The notes under the pieces are model-generated. The model ran no database searches. It had not been told where the DNA came from and saw nothing but the letters and a program-made list of their open reading frames with translations. Shown piece after piece: positions 7,380 through 15,382 of a DNA stretch of 22,564 nt (within the stretch, counting starts at the first letter, position 1; each line of letters opens with the position of its first letter). Made by a program: the position numbers and the translations under genes. The DNA comes from an uncultured Nocardioides sp. Lineage in GTDB: Bacteria; Actinomycetota; Actinomycetes; Propionibacteriales; Nocardioidaceae. Where the stretch lies: the NCBI RefSeq assembly GCF_946885725.1, contig NZ_CAMPGZ010000046.1:1-22564 (forward strand), written 5' to 3'.

Positions 7380-7952
7380 CTCTTCGAAGACCTCCGTGAC
7401 CCGAGCACGGAGGTCTTCGAGCGTTCCGGTGTTGTCGATGACGTACGTCGCGGCGGCGAGGCGCTGTTCGCGGGTGGCCTGTGCGCGGATGCGGGCCTCG
7501 GCGTCCTCGCGGGTCATCCCGCGCAGGTCCACCATCCGCTCGACCTGGGTCTCGACCGGCACGTCGACGACGACCACGGCGTCGAAGCTCTTGGGCTGGC
7601 CGGTCTCCACCAGCAGCGGGATGTCGTGGACGACGACCGCGCCGGGCGGCGCGGCCGCCTCGAGCTCGCGGCCGCGCGCCCGCACGCGCGGGTGGATGAT
7701 CGCCTCGAGCGTGCGCCGCTTGTCCTCGTCGCCGAAGACGATCGCGCCGAGCGCCGGCCGGTCCAACGAGCCGTCGGGGGCGAGCACGCCCTTGCCGAAC
7801 GCCTCGACGACCGCGGCCAGTCCCTCGGTCCCCGGGGCGACGACCTCGCGGGCGAGCAGGTCGGCGTCGATCACGACGGCGCCGAGCTCGGCGAGGATCG
7901 CGGAGACCGTGCTCTTGCCCGAGGCCACTCCCCCGGTCAGTCCGACGCGCAT
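7347..7952 (-). CDS. coaE: Dephospho-CoA kinase
   Basis: A 201-residue kinase that adds the 3'-phosphate to dephospho-CoA with ATP, the last step of coenzyme A synthesis. The Walker A loop GGVASGKS is at residues 7-14, followed by the family motifs [10 protein letters not shown] (substrate-binding region), HDIPLLVE and the lid segment around [20 protein letters not shown]. The ATG at 7950-7952 puts the P-loop at the normal place; no Shine-Dalgarno is visible. It lies 34 bp downstream of the sugar-catabolic operon on the same strand, so read-through is possible. In mycobacteria coaE follows rpsA; here rpsA is present further upstream on the same strand but separated by the sugar cluster and an AraC-type locus. 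Confidence 0.95.
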   Translation of the reverse strand: MRVGLTGGVASGKSTVSAILAELGAVVIDADLLAREVVAPGTEGLAAVVEAFGKGVLAPDGSLDRPALGAIVFGDEDKRRTLEAIIHPRVRARGRELEAAAPPGAVVVHDIPLLVETGQPKSFDAVVVVDVPVETQVERMVDLRGMTREDAEARIRAQATREQRLAAATYVIDNTGTLEDLRARVTEVFEELSARSGEDGR

Positions 7953-7986
7953 GGCGGCCAGTGTGGCAGCCCCTTTGGAGCCGGGC

Positions 7987-8988
7987 TCAGCGGGTGAGCG
8001 TCACCTTCGAGAGGTCGCCGGGGTTGTCCACGTCGACGCCGCGCATCTCGGCCACCCGCCAGGCCAGCAGCTGCCCGGGCACGATCGCGGCCAGCGGAGT
8101 CAGCCAGTCCGGCAGCGCCGGCCCGTCCCGGCCGAGGACGACGACGGGTGCACCGCGACGCTCGAGCTCGGGCAACGCCTCCAGCACGCTCGCGGTCGCG
8201 GGCTCGTCGGGCGCGACGAGGAGGGCAGGTACGTCGCGCCCGACGGCGGCCACGGGGCCGTGCATGAGATCGGCGGGTGAGTACGGCGCGACCAGCGTGC
8301 CGGTGAGCTCGGTGACTTTCAGCGCCGTCTCGTGCGCGGTGGCCAGGTTGAGACCGCGGCCGACCGCGACCGCCCGGTCGGCGCGCGCCAGCGCCTGCGC
8401 CGCCTCGTCGGTGCCGCTCGTGCCCGAGATCGCCTCGGCCAGCGCGTCAGGCACCCGGCGCAGGTCGTCGGCGCCGGTCCCGCCGTCCTGCAGCGCCACG
8501 CCGAGGACCGCGAGGGCGAGCAACGAGGCGGTGTAGGTCTTGGTGGCGGCCACCGACCGCTCCCGGCCGGCGGCGAGGTCGACGACCACCTCGGCGGCCT
8601 CGGCTAGCGGCGAGGCCGGGTCGGTGGTGATCGCCAGGGTCGGTCGGCCGGCCTCACGCGCCTGCTCCACGACGGCCACGACGTCCGGCGACCGGCCGGA
8701 CTGGGAGACCGCGACGACCGCCTGGTGGCGAAGGTCGGGAGGTACGTCGTACACGGTGGCGAGCGAGGGCGTCGCCAGCGTCACGGTGACGCCGGCGCGG
8801 ACCGGCCAGAGGTACTGCGCGTAGCGCGCCGCGTTGTCCGACGAGCCGCGCGCCACGAGGTAGACGCCCTCGGCGCCGCGCGAGGTGAGGTGCCCGCGCA
8901 GGTCGGCGAGCTGCGTCAGCAGCCGGTCGAGGAGCCGGGCGGCGACCTCCGGCTGCTCGTTGATCTCACGCTCGAGGTGGGTGGTCAT
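7987..8988 (-). CDS. SIS-domain glucosamine-6-phosphate deaminase (NagB-II type)
   Basis: A 333-residue protein with two sugar isomerase (SIS) domains (about 30-170 and 190-330), like the isomerase half of GlmS but without the glutaminase half. Motifs seen are [26 protein letters not shown], the [13 protein letters not shown] segment, and [13 protein letters not shown] followed by DLMHGPVA, which form the active-site region in this family. No ordinary NagB is encoded nearby, and the gene directly follows nagA. Hence the likely reaction is GlcN-6-P to fructose-6-P plus ammonia, as for the alternative deaminases of Shewanella and Thermotoga. A ketose or aldose isomerase of the AgaS type is the main alternative. 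The ATG overlaps the nagA stop (ATGA), implying translational coupling. Confidence 0.85.
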   Translation of the reverse strand: MTTHLEREINEQPEVAARLLDRLLTQLADLRGHLTSRGAEGVYLVARGSSDNAARYAQYLWPVRAGVTVTLATPSLATVYDVPPDLRHQAVVAVSQSGRSPDVVAVVEQAREAGRPTLAITTDPASPLAEAAEVVVDLAAGRERSVAATKTYTASLLALAVLGVALQDGGTGADDLRRVPDALAEAISGTSGTDEAAQALARADRAVAVGRGLNLATAHETALKVTELTGTLVAPYSPADLMHGPVAAVGRDVPALLVAPDEPATASVLEALPELERRGAPVVVLGRDGPALPDWLTPLAAIVPGQLLAWRVAEMRGVDVDNPGDLSKVTLTR

Positions 8989-10100
8989 CGGACCTGCTCC
9001 CCTCCGACGTAGGTCGCCGCGACGGTGAGGTCGTCCTCAAGGACGACCAGGTCGGCGCGGGAGCCGGGCGCGAGGACACCGAGGTCGGTGCGGCCGATGA
9101 GCCGGGCCGGCGTGGCGGTGACGGCGGTGAGCACCTCGGCGAGGTCGAGGCCGAGCGCGACGGCGTTGCGGACGGCCGCGTCGAGCGTGAGCGCGCTGCC
9201 GGCCAGGACGCCGGTGGCGTTGCGGACGGCGCCGGCGCGGACCTCGACCGGGACGCCGGCGATCTCGTACTCGCCCTCCTCGCGCGCGGCCGCCTCGGTG
9301 GCGTCGGTGACCAGCACGACCCGGCCGCGGGCGGCGGACCAGACGAGGCGGACGACGTCGTCGGCGAGGTGGTGACCGTCGACGATCAGCTGGACGGTGA
9401 CGTCGGGGCGGGCGAGGGCGGCGCCGGGGAGGCCGGGGTCGCGGTGCCGCAGCGGACTCATCGCGTTGAAGAGGTGGGTCGCGCTGCGGGACCCGGCGTC
9501 GAAGCCGGCGTGGGCCTGCTCGTTGGTGGCGTCGGAGTGGCCGAGCGAGACCAGGACGCCGTCGGCGCTGAGCTTCTCGACCAGTTCCAGCGCGCCGGGC
9601 AGCTCGGGCGCGAGGGTGACCGCCGCGATCGGCGCGAGCCCGCGCCAGGCCTCGACCTCGTCGAGGTCGGGGTCGCGGCGGTGCTCGGCCGGGTGGGTGC
9701 CGAGGCGCTGCGGGCTGAGGTACGGCCCCTCGAGGTGTACGCCGAGCACCTGCGCACCGGGCGTGCCCTCGGCCATGGCCTCCGCAAGCACGCCGAGGGC
9801 GCGTCGGGTGTGCTCGGCCGGGGCGGTGATCAGCGTCGGCAGCCAGGCGGTGACGCCGTGGTCGGTGAGCGCCGCGCTGATCCGGCGGATCCCGTCGAGG
9901 TCCGCGGCCATCACGTCGACCTCGGCGAAGCCGTTGACCTGGAGGTCCAGCAAGCCGGGGGCCGCGATCCTGCTGCGGCCGGCAGCCGGCAGTCCGACGG
10001 CGCTGACGGTGCCGCCGGTGATCTCGACGTCCCCGGGCAGAAGGGCTCCGTCGACGAGCGCGGCGGCGACGCCGAGGCGGCGGGGCTGGCGGTCGTTCAT
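8985..10100 (-). CDS. nagA: N-acetylglucosamine-6-phosphate deacetylase
   Basis: A 371-residue amidohydrolase that converts GlcNAc-6-P to GlcN-6-P and acetate. Visible active-site residues are E124 (HLEGPY) and H188 (LGHSD) with H209 (ATHLFNAM) as metal ligands, and the catalytic base D266 (VLVTDA). The N-terminal metal motif is DLQVNGF in place of the HxH of other amidohydrolases, which is typical of NagA. DGHHL (241-245) contributes to substrate binding. The ATG at 10098-10100 overlaps the anmK stop as ATGA; GGAGG lies 10 bp upstream. It receives GlcNAc-6-P from MurQ and from GlcNAc kinase activity of the fused enzyme and passes product to the SIS deaminase encoded next. Confidence 0.95.
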   Translation of the reverse strand: MNDRQPRRLGVAAALVDGALLPGDVEITGGTVSAVGLPAAGRSRIAAPGLLDLQVNGFAEVDVMAADLDGIRRISAALTDHGVTAWLPTLITAPAEHTRRALGVLAEAMAEGTPGAQVLGVHLEGPYLSPQRLGTHPAEHRRDPDLDEVEAWRGLAPIAAVTLAPELPGALELVEKLSADGVLVSLGHSDATNEQAHAGFDAGSRSATHLFNAMSPLRHRDPGLPGAALARPDVTVQLIVDGHHLADDVVRLVWSAARGRVVLVTDATEAAAREEGEYEIAGVPVEVRAGAVRNATGVLAGSALTLDAAVRNAVALGLDLAEVLTAVTATPARLIGRTDLGVLAPGSRADLVVLEDDLTVAATYVGGEQVR

Positions 10101-11272
10101 GCTGAGCAGGCCTCCGTGATGAGGTCGTGGCCGGGCCGCACGCGCAGCCGGGTGGGCGCGTCGGCGGGCGTGGGCAGGACCAGAGGGCCGGCGCCCGGGC
10201 TGATCCGGCCGAGCACGCGCGGCGAGCGGGCGGAGTCGGTGGTGACGGGTACGCCGTACCAGGTGAGGAAGCCGAGCAACGCCCACAGCACCGCCTCCTT
10301 GCCGTCGACGGGGAGGCCCAGCTCGTCGCTGGTGCGCACCGGCGCGGGCAGGTGCCGAGCCAGCGCCGCCATGACCGCGGGGTTGCGGGCGCCGCCGCCC
10401 GAGACGACCATCTCGGTCACGTCGTACGGCGCGAGCGCGTCGGTCACGGTCCGGGCGGTGAGCTCGACGAGCGTCGCGGCGACGTCCTCCCATGCGGGTT
10501 CGGGGCCGACCATGCGGTCGAGGTACTCGGCCGAGAACGTCTCGCGGCCGGTCGACACCGGCGGCGTCAGCGCGTAGTGCGGGTGCGCGAGCAGGCGGTT
10601 CAGCAGGTCGGGCAGCACGCGGCCGCGGGAGGCGAGCGCGCCGTCGACGTCGTACGACAGCTCGCCGCCGCTCGCGCGCGACGCGGCGACGTCGAGCAGA
10701 CAGTTGGCCGGACCGGTGTCCCAGGCGAGCGACGTGCCGTCGGACCGCACGACCGTGACGTTGGCGATGCCGCCGAGGTTGAGCGCGACCCGCGGGCCCG
10801 AGCCGCCGGCCAGCCACAGAGTGTCGAGGACCCCGGCCAACGGTGCGCCGTGGCCGCCGGCGGCGACGTCGCGGGTGCGCAGGTCGGAGACGACCGGGAG
10901 ACCGGTCGCCTCGGCGACCCAGGCGGGCTGGCCGATCTGCAGCGTGCCGAGGCAGCGGTCGCCCTCGATCTCGTGGTGCACGGTCTGGCCGGGCGAGACG
11001 ACGAGGTCGGCTCCGCCGGCGCGCTCGGCCGCGGCGGTCGCGACAGCACCGACGGCCTGGCCGACGGCGGTGTCGAGCGCGCACAGCTCGGCGGCGGTGG
11101 CGCCGGCCGGCGGGAGCAGGGCGAGCAGGCGCTCGCGCAGCCCGTCGGGCCACGGCTCGGTGCGGCTGTCGAGCACCTCGGCGGTCACGCAGTCGCCGTC
11201 GAGGGTCAGGTCGACGACGCCGACGTCGAGGCCATCCACGGACGTGCCGGAGGCAACGGACACGACGATCAC
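10097..11272 (-). CDS. anmK: Anhydro-N-acetylmuramic acid kinase
   Basis: A 391-residue kinase that opens 1,6-anhydro-MurNAc and phosphorylates it to MurNAc-6-P. Family motifs are the ATP-loop SGTSVDGLDV (8-17), GQTVHHE (95-101), the catalytic Asp region DVAAGGHGAPL (D135), NLGGIANVT, DTGPANCLLD and the C-terminal VVSGGGARNP and LPVDGKEAVLWALL. Two family positions vary: GGHGAPL replaces the more usual GGQGAPL and GPANCLLD replaces GPGNMLMD; neither removes an expected catalytic residue. Start is GTG at 11270-11272, overlapping the upstream stop as GTGA. Its presence means the pathway handles lytic-transglycosylase products (anhydro ends) as well as free MurNAc. Confidence 0.94.
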   Translation of the reverse strand: MIVVSVASGTSVDGLDVGVVDLTLDGDCVTAEVLDSRTEPWPDGLRERLLALLPPAGATAAELCALDTAVGQAVGAVATAAAERAGGADLVVSPGQTVHHEIEGDRCLGTLQIGQPAWVAEATGLPVVSDLRTRDVAAGGHGAPLAGVLDTLWLAGGSGPRVALNLGGIANVTVVRSDGTSLAWDTGPANCLLDVAASRASGGELSYDVDGALASRGRVLPDLLNRLLAHPHYALTPPVSTGRETFSAEYLDRMVGPEPAWEDVAATLVELTARTVTDALAPYDVTEMVVSGGGARNPAVMAALARHLPAPVRTSDELGLPVDGKEAVLWALLGFLTWYGVPVTTDSARSPRVLGRISPGAGPLVLPTPADAPTRLRVRPGHDLITEACSA

Positions 11273-13098
11273 GACGCACCACCTCGCAGCGCCTCGAGTG
11301 CCGGGCGGACCCGGTCGCCGTGCGCCGCCAGCGCCTCCTTGGCCGCCGCCACGTCGACGCCGGCGAGCAGCGCGACGAGCGCGGGCTTGGTGCGCCAGCC
11401 TGCCGCCTCGAGCATCCGCAGGGCGGTGGCGTCGTCGGCGCCGGTGGCCTCGCGGAGGATGCGGCGGGCCCGGCGGCGGAGCTTCTCGTTGGAGGCCACG
11501 ACGTCGACCATCCAGGCGCCATAGGTCTTGCCGTGCGCGACCATCGCGCCGGTCGAGATGACGTTGAGGGCGATCTTCTGGGCGGTGCCGGACTTCAGCC
11601 GTGTCGAGCCGGAGAGCACCTCGGGCCCGGTGCGCAGCTCCACCGCGACGTCGGCGGCCGCGGCGACCGCACTGCCGGCGTTGTTGACGATCGCGACCGT
11701 GGCGGCGCCGCAGCGGCGGGCGGTCTCGACGGCGGCGAGGACGTACGGCGTCCGGCCGGAGGCGGTGATCCCCACGACCACGTCGTCGGGGCCGGGGTTG
11801 AGCGCCAGGATGTCCTTCTCGCCCGCCGTCGCGTCGTCCTCGGCGCCCTCGACGGCGGTGCGATCGGCGTCGCGGCCGCCGGCGAGCACAGCGACGACCG
11901 TGTCAGGGGAGGTGCCGAACGTCGGCGGGCACTCCGCCGCGTCCAGGGCGGCGAGCCGGCCGGGCGTCCCGGCACCGACGTACAGCAGGCGGCCGCCGCG
12001 GTCGAGCGCCTGCCCCGCGAGCCGGACCGCCTCGGCGAGGGCCGGGCGGGCGGCGGCGAGCGCGGCCGGGACGGTGGCCTCCGCCTCGAGCAGCACGCCG
12101 ACGACCTCCTCCGGGGTGCGGGTGTCGAGGTCGTGCAGGTCGGCGCGGACCTGCTCGGTGGCCAGGGCGTCGACGTCGTTGCCTGCGGCGGGGGCGGCGA
12201 CCACGGCCGTGGCGCGGTGGACCGACGGCTCGTGCGGCAGGTCGTGGCTGCGCGCGACCAGGACGGCGCCGTCCAGCGGGCTGCCCGGGTCGCGCACGAG
12301 CTCGAGGTCGGCGGGCAGCAGCGACTCGAACCGGCTGCGCAGCGCAGGCACCGCGGCCAGTCCCCCGACGACGGCGACCCGCGGCTCGCCGACCGCGTCG
12401 GCGCCGGCACGCACCTGGGCGACCCAGTGCGCGACCGCCCGGTCGAGGATCAGGGTGGCGGCGTCGTCGCCGGCCTCGGCGAGTGCGACCACGTCGGGAG
12501 TGAACGCGCCGGTCGCGCTGGCGACGCTGCCGGACTCGTGGATCCGCCGCGGCAGGAGGTCGAGGTCGCCGAAGCGCTCGACCGCGGCGTCGGTGAGGGC
12601 GGTGGCGGGCGCCCTCCCCTCCCGCGCGGCCAGCACGGCGCGCAGCGCCTCGCGGCCGATCCAGGCGCCGCTGCCGTCGTCGCCCAGCCAGGGCCCCCAG
12701 CCGTCGACCTGGCGACGGCGGCCGTCGGGACCGAGGGCGAGTGCGACGGAGCCGGTGCCGACGGCCAGCACGGTGCCCGGGGATCCGCCGAGGGCGCCCG
12801 CGTGCGCGGTGACGGAGTCGGAGGTGACGGCGGCGGAGCTGCCCGGGTACGCCGCGGCGACCCGGCGGGCCAGCTCGGCGGCCTCCTCGCGGGCGGCCTC
12901 GGCGCCGGCGGCACCGACGGCGAGCTCGGCGGTCCCGTCCATGCCGAGAGCGTCGAGCACGTGCCGGACCGCCTCCTCCGCGCGGTCGACGCCGCCGGGG
13001 TCCGCGTGTCCGGGTGCGCCCGGTCCCTCCGCCGTCCGCCCCGTGTCGGTGCGGACGGCGCGGCAGCCGGTCTTGCCGAGGTCGACGCCGACGATCAC
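11269..13098 (-). CDS. murQ: Fused MurNAc/GlcNAc kinase (BadF/BcrA ATPase type) - MurNAc-6-P etherase (MurQ)
   Basis: A 609-residue two-domain protein. Residues 1 to about 300 are an ASKHA kinase of the BadF/BcrA/N-acetylglucosamine kinase family: phosphate-1 loop VDLGKTGCR (5-13), phosphate-2 VGTGSVAL (113-120), WGPWLGDDGSGAWIGREAL (134-152) and adenosine motif VAVVGG (241-246). Residues about 310-609 are MurQ: GAGTPGRL, DAAECPPTFG, AVEGAEDD, GITASGRTPYV and the C-terminal helical segment. The two catalytic glutamates correspond to E389 and E420, 31 residues apart as in E. coli (E83/E114). One protein could thus turn MurNAc into MurNAc-6-P and then GlcNAc-6-P plus D-lactate; the kinase resembles clostridial MurK, which also acts on GlcNAc. 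Oddity: Pro379 replaces the usual Ser of GAGTSGRL. Start GTG 13096-13098, GTGA overlap with nagZ, and GGGAGGAA about 5 bp upstream. Confidence 0.92.
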   Translation of the reverse strand: MIVGVDLGKTGCRAVRTDTGRTAEGPGAPGHADPGGVDRAEEAVRHVLDALGMDGTAELAVGAAGAEAAREEAAELARRVAAAYPGSSAAVTSDSVTAHAGALGGSPGTVLAVGTGSVALALGPDGRRRQVDGWGPWLGDDGSGAWIGREALRAVLAAREGRAPATALTDAAVERFGDLDLLPRRIHESGSVASATGAFTPDVVALAEAGDDAATLILDRAVAHWVAQVRAGADAVGEPRVAVVGGLAAVPALRSRFESLLPADLELVRDPGSPLDGAVLVARSHDLPHEPSVHRATAVVAAPAAGNDVDALATEQVRADLHDLDTRTPEEVVGVLLEAEATVPAALAAARPALAEAVRLAGQALDRGGRLLYVGAGTPGRLAALDAAECPPTFGTSPDTVVAVLAGGRDADRTAVEGAEDDATAGEKDILALNPGPDDVVVGITASGRTPYVLAAVETARRCGAATVAIVNNAGSAVAAAADVAVELRTGPEVLSGSTRLKSGTAQKIALNVISTGAMVAHGKTYGAWMVDVVASNEKLRRRARRILREATGADDATALRMLEAAGWRTKPALVALLAGVDVAAAKEALAAHGDRVRPALEALRGGAS

Positions 13099-14561
13099 TT
13101 GGATTCCTCCCCGAGCAGGACGTTGACAGCGGCCACCGCAGTGGCGGCGCCGGTGCCGTGGGTGTGGACCGTGCGGGTGCCCCAGGTCGTGCCCTCGTCG
13201 TCGCGGCGCAGTCCGCCGTGCACGACGACCGCGTCGGGCCGCCGCTCGAGCACGGCGGCAACGGCCGGGGCCAGGGCGTGGGTGTCGGCCCCCTCGACGA
13301 CGACGAGCACGTCGCCGTCGTCAGGCTCCGCTTCCTCGAGCCGCTCCACGACGCGCCACCCGGGGCGGCGCCGCTGCAGCTCGGTGACGAGCGCGGACGG
13401 CTTGCGGCCGGCGGCGTACCCGGTGACCGGGCGAGGCACCACCACGACGGCCTCGTCGCGGAGCCGGCCGTCGCCGACGACGGTCAGCGCGCGGGCGGCG
13501 ACCGCCGCGCCCCGGTCGAGCAGGTCGGCGCGGTTCGGCAGGGGCAGTGGTTCACGGGTGGGTACGGCGGCGAGGCGGCGGACCCGGGCGGAGGCGTCCT
13601 CGAGCCGCTCCCGCGGGAGCGTGGCGGCGCGGACGGCATCGACGACCGCGGCGACGATCTCCTCGAGCACCGCCTCCGGGTCGTAGCCGTCGGGGAACAC
13701 GGGGTTGCCGACGCAGAGCAGGTCGACGCCCGCAGTCAAGGCCTGCACCGCGCCGGCGGCCCGACCCCCGGGTGCGTCGGCGATCGCGCGCATGTCGAGG
13801 GCGTCGCTCACGATGCAGCCGTCGAAGCCGAGCTCGTCGCGCAGGATGCCCAGCACCGGCGCGCTCGTGGTGGCGGGTCGCTGGTCGAGGCTGCGCACGA
13901 CGACGTGCGCGGTCATCACCGACGCGACACCTGCGTCGACGGCTGCGGCGAACGGCTGCAGGTCGCGCTCGGCCCACACCTCGCGCGACACGTCGAGGAC
14001 CGGGAGCCCGACGTGCGAGTCGACGGTGGTGGCGCCGTGACCCGGGAAGTGCTTCACGCAGGCGGCGACGCCGGCCTCCTGCAGCCCGCGCACGAACGCG
14101 ACGCCGTGCCGCGACACCAGCTCGGTGCTCGCGCCGAACGACCGGACGCCGATCACCGGGTTGTCCGGCTCGGAGTTCACGTCGAGCACCGGCGCCAGCA
14201 CCAGGTCGACACCGCACGCTCGAGCCTGGCGGCCGAGCCCGAGCGCGACGTCGTACGTCGACCGCACGTCGTCGAGCGCACCCAGCGTGGCGGCACCCGG
14301 CCACGGCGAGCCGAGGCCGGCGTCGAGCCGGGTCACGGAGCCACCTTCCTCGTCGGAGGCGACGAGCAGGTCGTCGCGTCCATCACGAAGCGCGCCGGCC
14401 AGCGCGCGGACCTGCTCGGGGCTCTCGACGTTCTGGCCGAACAGGCAGACGCCGGCGAGCCCGTCGTCGACGGCACGCCGCAGCCAGCCCGGCGGCGTGG
14501 TGCCGACGAAGCCGGGCAGCAGCACCGACAGCGCGAGCCGCCGCAGGTCGGAGTCGCTCAT
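13095..14561 (-). CDS. nagZ: Cytoplasmic beta-N-acetylglucosaminidase, NagZ (GH3)
   Basis: A 488-residue GH3 enzyme that removes GlcNAc from GlcNAc-MurNAc (or anhydroMurNAc) fragments. The NagZ signature KHFPGHG (170-176) is followed by D181-S182-H183, the Asp-His pair that acts as acid-base in this subfamily; the nucleophile is D253 in VSDALDM. Residues from about 350 form a second alpha/beta domain, as in Bacillus NagZ. Unlike the secreted Bacillus enzyme there is no signal peptide, so it acts inside the cell on imported disaccharides. Start ATG 14559-14561 overlaps the permease stop as ATGA. Its place between the importer and the kinase genes matches its place in the pathway. Confidence 0.93.
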   Translation of the reverse strand: MSDSDLRRLALSVLLPGFVGTTPPGWLRRAVDDGLAGVCLFGQNVESPEQVRALAGALRDGRDDLLVASDEEGGSVTRLDAGLGSPWPGAATLGALDDVRSTYDVALGLGRQARACGVDLVLAPVLDVNSEPDNPVIGVRSFGASTELVSRHGVAFVRGLQEAGVAACVKHFPGHGATTVDSHVGLPVLDVSREVWAERDLQPFAAAVDAGVASVMTAHVVVRSLDQRPATTSAPVLGILRDELGFDGCIVSDALDMRAIADAPGGRAAGAVQALTAGVDLLCVGNPVFPDGYDPEAVLEEIVAAVVDAVRAATLPRERLEDASARVRRLAAVPTREPLPLPNRADLLDRGAAVAARALTVVGDGRLRDEAVVVVPRPVTGYAAGRKPSALVTELQRRRPGWRVVERLEEAEPDDGDVLVVVEGADTHALAPAVAAVLERRPDAVVVHGGLRRDDEGTTWGTRTVHTHGTGAATAVAAVNVLLGEESK

Positions 14562-15382
14562 CCCTTCACCGCCCCGGCGACGAGCCCCTCGCTGAGCCGC
14601 CGCTGCACGATCACGAAGAAGATCATGACCGGCAGCGTGATCAGCGTGGAGCCGGCCATCACCGCGCCCCAGTCGGTGCCGAACTGGGTGAAGAACTGCC
14701 GGAGTCCGGCGGCGACGGTGTACTGGTCCTGGTCGTTGAGGAACGTGATCGCGAAGACGAACTCGTTCCACGCGGTGATGAACGAGAACACGCTCGTCGC
14801 CACCAGCCCGGGCGCGACCAGCGGGAACAGGATCGACCAGAACATCCGTGGCCAGGTCGCGCCGTCGACGTACGCCGCCTCCTCGAGCTCGCGCGGGATC
14901 GCGGACACGAAGCCGCGCAGCGTCCAGATCGCGAAGGGCAGGCTGAACGCGACGTACACGACCACCAGCCCGAACAGGTGGTTGAGCATGCCGAGGTTCT
15001 TCGCCTGGATGAAGAGCGGGATCACCAGCGCCTCGAGCGGGACCATCTGCACGACCAGCACCATGATCAGCACCGAGGTGCGGAACCGGAACTTGAAGCG
15101 CGAGACCGCCACCGACGCGAGCAGGGCGAGCGCGCTGCTGATGACGACGGTCGCGAGCGCGACGACGAGCGAGTTGCGCAGGTAGGTGACGAAGCCGCCC
15201 TCGTCGAGCACGAAGCGGAAGTTCTCCAGGCTCCATTCGGTCGGCAGCAGCCCGCGCGATCCGTCGTTGGCGCGGCCGTCGAACGCGGTCGACAGCATGA
15301 TCAGCACCGGCCCGACGCTGAAGCAGAGGACGGCGAGGAAGCCGATGGCGAGCCAGACCCGGCTGGAGAGAGTGCGCGTCAC
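14558..15382 (-). CDS. Sugar ABC transporter permease (MalG/CUT1 type)
   Basis: A 274-residue inner-membrane permease with six predicted helices, the first at residues 9-31. The loop that contacts the ATPase is present as ELEEAAYVDGATWPRMFW, the EAA motif of CUT1 permeases; FSFITAWNEFVFAITFL and the C-terminal RLSEGLVAGAVKG are typical of the MalG partner. The start is GTG at 15380-15382 with AGGAGG 5-7 bp upstream and a GTGA overlap with the preceding permease. It should pair with that permease and the lipoprotein encoded by 16446-17789. No ATP-binding subunit is encoded in the window. Confidence 0.93.
   Translation of the reverse strand: MTRTLSSRVWLAIGFLAVLCFSVGPVLIMLSTAFDGRANDGSRGLLPTEWSLENFRFVLDEGGFVTYLRNSLVVALATVVISSALALLASVAVSRFKFRFRTSVLIMVLVVQMVPLEALVIPLFIQAKNLGMLNHLFGLVVVYVAFSLPFAIWTLRGFVSAIPRELEEAAYVDGATWPRMFWSILFPLVAPGLVATSVFSFITAWNEFVFAITFLNDQDQYTVAAGLRQFFTQFGTDWGAVMAGSTLITLPVMIFFVIVQRRLSEGLVAGAVKG

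Noticed and set aside
10101..11522. An upstream in-frame extension of NagA to 845 residues
   Set aside because: The extra sequence is out of frame with AnmK on the same strand. NagA starts at the ATGA overlap at 10100 and matches the family length there.
10843..13686. A 947-residue plus-strand open frame opposite the kinase-MurQ and nagZ genes
   Set aside because: It is Arg-rich, mirrors the codon bias of the genes on the other strand and has no domain.
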